This document shows, one piece after another, positions 1 through 6,553 of a stretch of 16,827 bases of DNA. Each line of letters opens with the position of its first letter. The first letter of the stretch is position 1. The stretch covers positions 1 to 16,827 of the forward strand of contig CAPNGW010000020.1 in assembly GCA_948665105.1 (NCBI GenBank), given 5' to 3'. The position numbers and the translations under genes are program-made. The stretch comes from an uncultured Lachnospiraceae bacterium (GTDB lineage Bacteria; Bacillota; Clostridia; Lachnospirales; Lachnospiraceae). The notes below the pieces were generated by a model. It was not told where the DNA came from, ran no database searches, and saw nothing but the letters and a program-made list of their open reading frames with translations.

Positions 1-2
1 AT

Positions 3-272
3 AAATGCAAGTCGGAGAACAAGTGGATGGAGGCGGCGCTGGTGCGGGTTCCTACCATCGGAAGCTGGAATCAGGAGCTTGCCGGGGCTACACGGCCCGG
101 AGAGAATATTCTGCTGTGCCAGAATGAGGCGGAGTGGAAGGAAAAGCTGGAATGGCTGGCGGAAAGTAAAGAGCGCAGGGAAGAGATGGCCCGGCAGGCG
201 TTTGAGTATGTGGTGGAGCATAAGACAACTCTGTGTAAGGACAGGGAGCTTTTGCGGTTTGTGATGGAGTAG
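3..272 (+). CDS. C-terminal end of a GT-B-fold glycosyltransferase (partial)
   Basis: The reading frame is open from the first bases of the window to the TAG at 270-272, so this is the 3' end of a longer gene whose start lies outside. The visible 89 residues contain a KSENKWMEA segment followed by a hydrophobic VRVPTIGSW stretch and GENILLC. This is the usual shape of the nucleotide-sugar-binding C-lobe of GT-B enzymes (GT4-like), where an acidic residue contacts the donor sugar and is followed by 'alvgvPtv' and 'n.Gllc' strands. A charged helix (about residues 50-75) ends the protein, as is common in this fold. It sits 21 bp upstream of two GT2 genes, consistent with a role in the same surface polysaccharide. 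An internal ATG at 27 exists but is not a credible start because the homologous fold continues upstream of it. The acceptor and sugar cannot be told from this fragment. Confidence 0.62.
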   Translation, partial: KCKSENKWMEAALVRVPTIGSWNQELAGATRPGENILLCQNEAEWKEKLEWLAESKERREEMARQAFEYVVEHKTTLCKDRELLRFVME

Positions 273-293
273 TGGAGGCGTCTGGGTGATAGA

Positions 294-2069
294 ATGATAA
301 CCATAAGAGATAAAAATCAACTGGCAGAATATCTGGCCCAACATCATATTCCAAAGCCAGTCCGGGATTACAGCCCGTATGAATCGCTGCTTGACACCTG
401 GGGAGAGGAGCCCCCTGCAGAAACCAGGCCGGTGAGGGGAACATACAGAAGGCTTGTCTCCCGGTCTGCCATAAAACAAAGGGTACAAAACCTTAAGAAG
501 GCTATTGAAAATAAAAGATTTTTGAAATCCATTCTGCCGGACAAGGCAGAACGGGAAGGACAAAGGAGAGAAAGCAGGGACTGGGAGGAGCGGGTCAGTA
601 TTCTGGTGCCCTTGTATAATACACCAAAGCGCTATCTGAAGGAGATGCTTGCCTCCGTCCAGGGGCAGACATATGAGAACTGGCAGCTTTGTCTGGCGGA
701 TGGAAGTGACCAGGGACATGCTTATGTGGAGAGAATTTGCACTGAATTCGGGCGGAGGGACTCTCGAATAAGCTATAAAAGGTTAAGTGAGAATAGGGGA
801 ATTTCCGGGAATACCAACGCCTGCATACAGATGGCTCAGGGGGAATATGTGGCGTTCTTTGACCATGACGACATGCTTCATCCCAGTGCGCTCTATGAAT
901 GCATAAAGGTGATTCGGGAGAGGAAGGCGGAGTTCGTTTACACGGACGAGCTGACCTTCCTTGGGGATAAGCCTGGTAATATTGTGGTGAAGCAATATAA
1001 GCCGGATTTTTCCCCGGAGAATTTGCGGGGAGCCAATTATATCTGCCACTTGAGCATATGTAAAAAGTCCCTGCTGGATGGGATTGGTTTGCTGGATTCC
1101 TGTTACGATGGAAGCCAGGACCATGATATCATTCTGAAATTGACATCTGCGGCCGGGGGTGTGGAGCATATTCCAAAGATACTGTATTTTTGGCGAATGC
1201 ATACAGGCTCTGTGTCTTTGAATATCGGTGCCAAGGAGTACGCCATCCCGGCAGGACAGCGCGCTGTCAGGGACCAGGAGCTGCGTTTGGGACGGCAGGT
1301 GGGTGTGGTGAGCAACCGAAACTGCGCAACTCACTATCGCCTGACCTATGAGGTTGTGGGCTGCCCCAGGATTACCATTCTTATTGCCGGTGGCGAGGAG
1401 GAAAGGGCCCACCGTCTTCTTGCCAGTATCTATGACAGAACAAGCTATGAAAACTATGAAATCTGTATGGGAAAAGACATAAGGGAAGCCCTCAAGGAAG
1501 CAACGGGAGAGTACATTGTGTTTTTGCAGGCCAATATGGAAATTATCATGAAGGACTGGGGACAGAGTCTTTTGATGTACATGCAATGGGAGGAAATCGG
1601 CATTGCAGCAGGCAGGCTGGTTACGCCGGAGGGTATTGTACAGGAGGCCGGTTATATTACCGGATTGGATAAAGAGAAGCTTGTACTGCCCATTGGCGCC
1701 GGGGCTTATTATACCGACAGCGGATATATGGGCAGAATGTATTATGCACACAATGTAAATGCCTGCTCGCTGAATGGCTCCATGGTGAGAAGAGAGGTGG
1801 TGGATGCCTTCCTGGGGGAGCTGTTGTCTTATGGCAGTGACAGGTACCGGGGACTTGCCCTCAGTCGTTATCTGCGCCAGCAGAAGAAGCGCATTGTGGT
1901 GAATCCCTATGTGGTATATATGCAGGAAAATCCGGAGACAATCACGGAGGAAGAAATAAAAAGGGCCAAGGAAACTCTTGCCGGTGGGCAGGACCCCTAT
2001 TATAATCCCAATTTGTCCCGGGACGGGGCATGGAGGGATAGCATTGGAGTGAAGCAGGATGGGTCATAA
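294..2069 (+). CDS. Double-domain GT2 glycosyltransferase, N-half active, C-half degenerate
   Basis: A 591-residue cytoplasmic protein predicted to add sugars to a growing surface glycan. After a charged helical N-terminus (1-98) comes a complete GT2 (GT-A) domain: VSILVPLYNT at 101-110, the uracil/ribose-contact ADGSD at 135-139, NRGISGNTN at 167-175, the metal-binding DHDD at 190-193, SQDHD at 274-278 and RMHTGS at 301-306. A second GT2-like domain follows (about 359-560; ITILIAGG, ATGEYIVFL) but it lacks the catalytic features. The segment that should hold the D-G-S motif is about 33 residues shorter than in the next gene's C-half. The metal site reads FLQANME (410-416) instead of FLNDD, and the GGF, NDVD and HHES motifs are missing. 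The start ATG follows GGAGG at 274-278 with a rather long 15-nt spacing. The stop overlaps the next gene by 11 bp, suggesting translational coupling. Donor and linkage are unknown. Confidence 0.85.
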   Translation: MITIRDKNQLAEYLAQHHIPKPVRDYSPYESLLDTWGEEPPAETRPVRGTYRRLVSRSAIKQRVQNLKKAIENKRFLKSILPDKAEREGQRRESRDWEERVSILVPLYNTPKRYLKEMLASVQGQTYENWQLCLADGSDQGHAYVERICTEFGRRDSRISYKRLSENRGISGNTNACIQMAQGEYVAFFDHDDMLHPSALYECIKVIRERKAEFVYTDELTFLGDKPGNIVVKQYKPDFSPENLRGANYICHLSICKKSLLDGIGLLDSCYDGSQDHDIILKLTSAAGGVEHIPKILYFWRMHTGSVSLNIGAKEYAIPAGQRAVRDQELRLGRQVGVVSNRNCATHYRLTYEVVGCPRITILIAGGEEERAHRLLASIYDRTSYENYEICMGKDIREALKEATGEYIVFLQANMEIIMKDWGQSLLMYMQWEEIGIAAGRLVTPEGIVQEAGYITGLDKEKLVLPIGAGAYYTDSGYMGRMYYAHNVNACSLNGSMVRREVVDAFLGELLSYGSDRYRGLALSRYLRQQKKRIVVNPYVVYMQENPETITEEEIKRAKETLAGGQDPYYNPNLSRDGAWRDSIGVKQDGS

Positions 2070-4092
2070 AAGAGACCAGTATCAACAGTGGATTTTGGAA
2101 AATGAAAATGCGACAGAAGCGGTATCTATTGAGGAACGGGAAAAAGGGGCGCAGCGAAAGCCCCTGTTTTCCCTTCTTTTATTTGCGGAGGGCGTGGCGG
2201 GGAAACACGTAAAAGCGTGTAAAATGTCTGTTGAGAGACAGAGCTATGACAAATGGGAGCTCATTGAAGTTACGAAGCAGAATGCCACTGGAATATGGTC
2301 CCGGATTCATGGCGAATATATAATGTTTGTGTGGGCCAACGACCTTCTGGCAGAGAATGCATGCATGGAGATGGCAGATAAGCTGAAGGAAGGCATGACA
2401 GGCGGCAGAAGAGCTTATGACTTTGTATACAGTGATGAGGATACTGTTTCAAGGAGCGGGAAGAAGCGGTCTGCCCCCTTTTTTAAGCCGGACTGGTCAC
2501 CGGATTTACTATGGTGTATGCGCTATACGGGACAGCTGGCGGCGTATCAAAGTGAGCTGGCGAAGCAGGCGGTGGAAGGGATGCAGGATAAGGAAGTCAG
2601 CATGGAAGAGGCCTGGCAGTATGAGTTTCTGCTCCGGTTCCTGGAGCTTGTGGACAACCATAGAATCGGACATGTATTAAAGATACTGTATCATAAACGT
2701 GATACGGGGCGGACCGGTGGGCGGATGGAGGAAGAGGAGCAAACCGGCGGACTGTGGGAAGGGCAGAAATATATTTCCAGGGTAAAGGAGGAGGCTCTTA
2801 AAAGAAGGGGCCTGAAAGGAGCCTTGGAAGCGGTGCCTGATATGAAGCAGTATCGAGTGGTCTATGAATGCCCAAGGCAGCCTCTGGTAAGCATTATTAT
2901 TCCATCCAAAGACAATGTATCCATGTTGAAGCAATGCCTTTCTTCCATCCGAAACCAAACACAATATAAAAATTATGAGATTATTGTGGCAGATAACGGA
3001 AGCACGGCAAAGAATCGGGAAATACTCAACACATATGCAGACCTGTATGGCATTCACTACCACTATGAAAAGCTGGAATTCAACTTTTCACATATGTGTA
3101 ATCTGGGCGCCGGAAAGGCAGAGGGAGACTACCTGTTGTTTCTCAACGATGACATTGAGATTACCGGGAAGGACTGGCTGGAGCGGCTGCTGGGACAGGC
3201 CATGCAGCATCATTGCGGAGCGGTGGGAGCAAAGCTTTTGTATCCTCATTCCAGGCTGATTCAGCATGTGGGGATTGCCAATCTTAAGATGAGCCCTTCC
3301 CATTATCTCAGGGAACAGCCGGATGACGTAATCTATTATTACGGGAGAAACCGCCTGGATTACAACTGTCTGGCGGTGACCGGGGCCTGCCTCATGGTGG
3401 ACAGGCAGAAATATAAGGAAGTGGGAGGCTTTGAGGAGTCTTTGGCCGTTACCTTCAATGATGTGGATTTGTGCTTCAAGCTGTATGAGGCAGGGTATTA
3501 TAATGTTATCAGAAACGATGTATGCCTGTACCACCATGAGTCGGTGAGCCGAGGCCTTGACACCTTTGATGAGGGGAAAATGCTTCGGATGACTGCAGAA
3601 AGAGAGAACCTTTTGAAACGCCATCCCGGAATTGGAAAGAAGGATCCCTTCTACAGTGTGCACCTGACCCAGGACAAAACGGATTTTCGCCTTCATGTGG
3701 ACGGGGACTTAAGGAAGGTGAGTGAGTGTATGGGGAGTCTGGAGCACCCGGAACGGTATGAGGCGGATTTTGCCCTCCATATTGATGCGGTCGTGCCGGG
3801 CACAGAGATGTTTATAAGAGGTTGGTATTATTGGAAAAATGATGTATGGATGCGGTGCAGCAGGGCATATGTGGTATTGAAGGACAGGCAGGGGAGATGC
3901 ATTTATTATGAGACCCATCCCCAGGACAGGGAGGATGTTGCAAAGGCGTTAAAGCTTGGGACAGCGGAATGCGGGTTTATCTGCCGCATTCCACGGGAAG
4001 GCGTTGAAACAGGTGAGACAGGGTATCAGATTGGGCTTCTTCTCTCGGTGCCGTGGCTGGGCCTCAAAAAGCTTAAGTGGGTGAGAGCTTGA
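2059..4092 (+). CDS. Double-domain GT2 glycosyltransferase, N-half degenerate, C-half active
   Basis: A 677-residue glycosyltransferase whose start codon lies inside the end of the previous gene (GGAG at 2046-2049, 9 nt before ATG). The N-half (about 36-215) keeps the GT2 scaffold (SYDKWELI, HGEYIMFV, YSDED, KPDWSPDLL, ILYHKR). It has lost about 34 residues between the second strand and the metal site, including the DGS motif, and VWAND (91-95) replaces the DHDD motif. The C-half (about 275-500) is intact: PLVSIIIPSKD at 275-285, ADNGS at 311-315, FLNDD at 361-365, GGFEE at 456-460, FNDVD at 466-470 and HHESVSRG at 492-499. A further domain of about 110 residues (565-677), probably beta-rich and containing FIRGWYYW, closes the protein; I do not recognise it. 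Rhamnosyl or related transfer is plausible from context, but the specificity is not visible. Confidence 0.86.
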   Translation: MGHKRDQYQQWILENENATEAVSIEEREKGAQRKPLFSLLLFAEGVAGKHVKACKMSVERQSYDKWELIEVTKQNATGIWSRIHGEYIMFVWANDLLAENACMEMADKLKEGMTGGRRAYDFVYSDEDTVSRSGKKRSAPFFKPDWSPDLLWCMRYTGQLAAYQSELAKQAVEGMQDKEVSMEEAWQYEFLLRFLELVDNHRIGHVLKILYHKRDTGRTGGRMEEEEQTGGLWEGQKYISRVKEEALKRRGLKGALEAVPDMKQYRVVYECPRQPLVSIIIPSKDNVSMLKQCLSSIRNQTQYKNYEIIVADNGSTAKNREILNTYADLYGIHYHYEKLEFNFSHMCNLGAGKAEGDYLLFLNDDIEITGKDWLERLLGQAMQHHCGAVGAKLLYPHSRLIQHVGIANLKMSPSHYLREQPDDVIYYYGRNRLDYNCLAVTGACLMVDRQKYKEVGGFEESLAVTFNDVDLCFKLYEAGYYNVIRNDVCLYHHESVSRGLDTFDEGKMLRMTAERENLLKRHPGIGKKDPFYSVHLTQDKTDFRLHVDGDLRKVSECMGSLEHPERYEADFALHIDAVVPGTEMFIRGWYYWKNDVWMRCSRAYVVLKDRQGRCIYYETHPQDREDVAKALKLGTAECGFICRIPREGVETGETGYQIGLLLSVPWLGLKKLKWVRA

Positions 4093-4117
4093 ATATTTTT
4101 TCCAATAATGGTATAAT
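4089..4117 (+). promoter_or_regulatory. Sigma-A promoter with extended -10 for the rfbA-to-kinase block
   Basis: A -35 box TTGAAT (4089-4094) overlaps the stop codon of the preceding gene. A perfect -10 TATAAT lies at 4112-4117 with a 17-bp spacer. TG at 4109-4110 makes it an extended -10. Expected transcription start is near 4124, giving a leader of about 98 nt before rfbA. Seen directly; activity is inferred from the consensus match. It would drive rfbA and probably everything up to 14883, since no terminator is visible in between. Confidence 0.75.
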
Positions 4118-4137
4118 AAACTAATTGTCTACGCACA

Positions 4138-4149
4138 GCACATATGTGC
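4138..4149. promoter_or_regulatory. 12-bp perfect palindrome in the rfbA leader (possible operator)
   Basis: GCACATATGTGC is an exact inverted repeat starting about 15 nt downstream of the predicted transcription start. It could bind a dimeric regulator or form a weak 4-bp stem in RNA. No T-run follows, so it is not a terminator. A function is not demonstrated; 12-bp palindromes also occur by chance. Confidence 0.3.
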
Positions 4150-4207
4150 AGGAAATGTGGGTAAAATAAGCAGTGAAAAATCATGGCCTGGGAAACGGCT
4201 GTGTTAC

Positions 4208-4213
4208 AGGAGG
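4208..4213 (+). promoter_or_regulatory. Strong RBS deciding the rfbA start
   Basis: AGGAGG lies 8 nt upstream of the ATG at 4222. This selects that codon over the in-frame ATG at 4183, which would add 13 residues in front of the conserved MKGIILAGGAGTRL start of the family. Confidence 0.85.
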
Positions 4214-4221
4214 ATGTTCTC

Positions 4222-5100
4222 ATGAAAGGAATTATTTTAGCCGGCGGGGCCGGAACCAGATTGTATCCATTGACCAAAGCAATTTCCAAGCAGATTATGC
4301 CGGTGTACGATAAGCCGATGATATATTATCCATTGTCCACATTGATGCTGGCGGGAATCCGGGAGGTGCTTATCATCTCCACTCCCAGGGATTTGCCGGT
4401 ATTTGAAGAGCTTCTGGGGGATGGAAGCCAGCTTGGCATGCGGTTTGAATATGCCGTTCAGGAGGAGCCCAGGGGACTGGCAGACGCCTTTATTATTGGG
4501 GCGCAGTTCATCGGACAGGATGCGGTTGCTCTGGTTCTGGGAGATAATATTTTCTATGGACAGAGCTTTTCCAAGGTGTTAAGAAGCGCGGCAGAGCGGA
4601 CAGAGAGCCAGCCGGGGGCCACTATTTTCGGCTATTATGTGAAGGACCCCAGAGAATACGGTGTGGTGGAGTTTGATGCATCGGGAACTGCCATTTCCAT
4701 TGAGGAGAAACCGGAGAACCCCAAATCAAATTATGCGGTGCCGGGACTTTACTTCTATGACAATGATGTGGTGGAGATTGCCAGGAACGTGAAGCCCTCC
4801 GCCAGGGGAGAAATCGAAATTACCAGTGTCAACAATGAATACTTAAAACGGGGAAATCTCATGGTGGAGACCCTTGGACGTGGGTTTGCGTGGCTGGATA
4901 CGGGCAATCACGATATGCTGCTGGCGGCGGCTGATTTCGTGTCGGCCTTCCAGAAACGCCAGGGCCTGTACATTTCCTGCATTGAGGAGATTGCCTATAA
5001 GCGTGGATTTATTGATGCGGCTCAGTTAAAGAAGCTGGCGGAGCCGCTTTTAAAAACGGAGTATGGACAGTATCTGTTGGATGTTGCGAATGGTTTATAA
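4222..5100 (+). CDS. rfbA: Glucose-1-phosphate thymidylyltransferase (RfbA/RmlA)
   Basis: Catalyses dTTP + glucose-1-phosphate to dTDP-glucose + PPi, the first step towards dTDP-L-rhamnose and other dTDP-6-deoxysugars. The protein is 292 residues, the normal RmlA length. It begins with the nucleotidyltransferase signature GGAGTRLYPLT (8-18), followed by SKQIMPVYDKPMIYYPLSTLM. Further family motifs are VLGDNIFYG, the EEKP segment, GLYFYD and the WLDTG motif with a following histidine. The ATG at 4222 was chosen because of the AGGAGG 8 nt upstream and the canonical MKGIILAGG start. It is the first gene behind the 4089 promoter and is followed 28 bp later by the SDR gene. Known for the family: cytoplasmic tetramer, often feedback-inhibited by dTDP-rhamnose. 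Assignment is secure; the final sugar depends on enzymes partly outside this window. Confidence 0.97.
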   Translation: MKGIILAGGAGTRLYPLTKAISKQIMPVYDKPMIYYPLSTLMLAGIREVLIISTPRDLPVFEELLGDGSQLGMRFEYAVQEEPRGLADAFIIGAQFIGQDAVALVLGDNIFYGQSFSKVLRSAAERTESQPGATIFGYYVKDPREYGVVEFDASGTAISIEEKPENPKSNYAVPGLYFYDNDVVEIARNVKPSARGEIEITSVNNEYLKRGNLMVETLGRGFAWLDTGNHDMLLAAADFVSAFQKRQGLYISCIEEIAYKRGFIDAAQLKKLAEPLLKTEYGQYLLDVANGL

Positions 5101-5128
5101 AGTGCATGAAGAAAGTTGAGGAAAAAGA

Positions 5129-5959
5129 ATGAAAACAGTACTGGTAACAGGAGCAAATGGATACATGGGAAGACATACGGTGGCCGAATTACTGAAATTA
5201 GGCTGCCGGGTTTTCGTATCTGATTTTTCATATGAGGGCATTGAGGAAGGTGCGATTCCAGTAGAGACCCCTATTTTCAATGGAGATAAGGATATTTATG
5301 AGAAGGTTGGGAGACCTGATGTATGTGTTCATCTAGCTTGGCGCCAGGGGTTCGTTCACAACGCTGACAGCCATATATGCGATTTGCCAAAGCATTTTGA
5401 ATTTTTGAAGAATATGATCAATGGTGGCCTTAAGCATGTTGCCGTTATGGGAAGTATGCATGAGGTGGGATATTGGGAAGGCGCCATTGATGAGAATACA
5501 CCCTGTAATCCCAAATCAATGTACGGAATAGCGAAGAACGCATTGCGTCAGTGCCTGTTTTCTTTGCCGGAAGCGGAGAATATATGTATACAGTGGCTGC
5601 GGGCATATTACATTATTGGGGATGATTTGAGAAATAATTCTATCTTTTCCAAGATTATAAAGTCGGAACAGGATGGGGCGAAAACATTTCCCTTTACCAG
5701 TGGACAGAATTTGTACGATTTTATTTCTGTGGATGAGCTTGGCCGTCAGATAGCAAAAGCTGTTACCCAGGATGAGGTGCGGGGAATTATTAATTGCTGC
5801 ACAGGAAAACCGGTCTCACTGGCTGACAAGGTGGAAGAGTTTATCGCAGAAAAGAATTACAGCATACGGTTGGAGTATGGAGCGTTTCCTGACAGACCAT
5901 ACGATTCTCCCGGAGTATGGGGGAACCCTGATAAAATCAATAAAATTTTAAGCATGTAA
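5129..5959 (+). CDS. Extended SDR: NAD(P)-dependent 4-keto-sugar reductase/epimerase
   Basis: A 276-residue Rossmann-fold sugar-nucleotide enzyme. It shows the cofactor-binding GANGYMG (8-14), an acidic residue after the second strand (D32), a serine at the usual catalytic position (GSMHEVG, S109) and the YxxxK pair (Y132, K136 in MYGIAKN). GAGG at 5118-5121 with 7-nt spacing supports the start. It lies between rfbA and rfbC, so its substrate is very likely a dTDP-4-keto-6-deoxyhexose. It lacks typical RmlB features (it is about 60 residues shorter), and it does not show the STDYVF motif of RmlD. The overall pattern (GSMHEVG, ENTPCNP, YGIAKN) reminds me of dTDP-6-deoxy-L-talose 4-dehydrogenase (Tll)-type reductases. 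That would make dTDP-6-deoxytalose rather than rhamnose. The class is secure; the exact product is inference. Confidence 0.8.
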   Translation: MKTVLVTGANGYMGRHTVAELLKLGCRVFVSDFSYEGIEEGAIPVETPIFNGDKDIYEKVGRPDVCVHLAWRQGFVHNADSHICDLPKHFEFLKNMINGGLKHVAVMGSMHEVGYWEGAIDENTPCNPKSMYGIAKNALRQCLFSLPEAENICIQWLRAYYIIGDDLRNNSIFSKIIKSEQDGAKTFPFTSGQNLYDFISVDELGRQIAKAVTQDEVRGIINCCTGKPVSLADKVEEFIAEKNYSIRLEYGAFPDRPYDSPGVWGNPDKINKILSM

Positions 5960-5972
5960 CAAGGAGGAAGAA

Positions 5973-6539
5973 ATGGGTAAGCTGAAAGTGACCAATGACT
6001 GCAATGGAATCAAGGGCCTTAAGGTAGTTGAGCCTCAGGTGTTTGGGGATGAGCGCGGATATTTTATGGAGACTTATAATTATAATGATTTTAAGGAGGC
6101 GGGGATTGACTGCGTATTTGTACAGGATAACCAGTCGGCTTCCAAAAAGGGCGTGCTTCGGGGACTTCATTTTCAGATTAATTATCCCCAGGACAAGCTG
6201 GTGCGTGTGGTGAACGGGGAAGTATTTGATGTGGTTGTGGACCTTCGGGAGGGCTCTAAGACCTTTGGAAAATGGTTTGGAGTCATACTGTCCAAAGAAA
6301 ATAAGAAACAGTTTTTTATTCCAAAGGGGTTTGCCCACGGGTTTGTGGTGCTGTCTGATTATGCGGAGTTTTGCTATAAGGTAACAGATTTTTACCATCC
6401 CAATGACGAAGGTGGATTGCTGTGGAAGGATCCCGATATCGGAGTGGAATGGCCAATGCCGGAGGGAATGACGGAGGAAGATCTTATCTTATCGGATAAG
6501 GATAAGGCCTGGGACGGCATAAAAGCTTACAGGAAGTAG
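5973..6539 (+). CDS. rfbC: dTDP-4-dehydrorhamnose 3,5-epimerase (RfbC/RmlC)
   Basis: Converts dTDP-4-keto-6-deoxy-D-glucose to dTDP-4-keto-L-rhamnose by double epimerisation. The 188-residue cupin shows the family sequence throughout: FGDERGYFMETY at 25-35, QDNQSASKKGVLRGLHFQ with the catalytic histidine H66, K75 in QDKLVRVV, FDVVVDLREGS, FIPKGFAHGF, CYKVTDFY with the conserved tyrosines, and LSDKD at 173-177, whose first Asp likely pairs with the histidine. AAGGAGG at 5961-5967 precedes the ATG. The gene is 13 bp behind the SDR and 14 bp ahead of the exporter permease, fitting one operon. Its presence indicates an L-configured 6-deoxyhexose in the polymer. Confidence 0.96.
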   Translation: MGKLKVTNDCNGIKGLKVVEPQVFGDERGYFMETYNYNDFKEAGIDCVFVQDNQSASKKGVLRGLHFQINYPQDKLVRVVNGEVFDVVVDLREGSKTFGKWFGVILSKENKKQFFIPKGFAHGFVVLSDYAEFCYKVTDFYHPNDEGGLLWKDPDIGVEWPMPEGMTEEDLILSDKDKAWDGIKAYRK

Positions 6540-6553
6540 CAAGGAGTCTTATA

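Noticed and set aside
783..1751. Long minus-strand open frame (322 codons) opposite the first GT2 gene
   Set aside because: It lies wholly within a gene with clear GT2 motifs on the + strand, shows no recognisable domain, and has no convincing RBS. It is a shadow of biased codon use. The same holds for long minus-strand frames at 3088-3696, 8335-9111, 11741-12694 and 15314-15949.
1357..1980. Degenerate C-half of the first GT2 protein as a frameshift or pseudogene
   Set aside because: The frame is open to the stop with normal codon use, and secondary-structure blocks of the GT2 fold remain. Motif loss by substitution and an in-frame deletion fits better than gene breakage.
4183..4221. Upstream in-frame ATG for rfbA
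   Set aside because: It has no RBS and would add 13 residues before the conserved MKGIILAGG start; the ATG at 4222 has a perfect AGGAGG.
4222..6539. A complete dTDP-L-rhamnose (rmlABCD) operon
   Set aside because: Only rmlA and rmlC are clear. The middle SDR is not convincingly RmlB or RmlD, so a full pathway cannot be claimed from this window.
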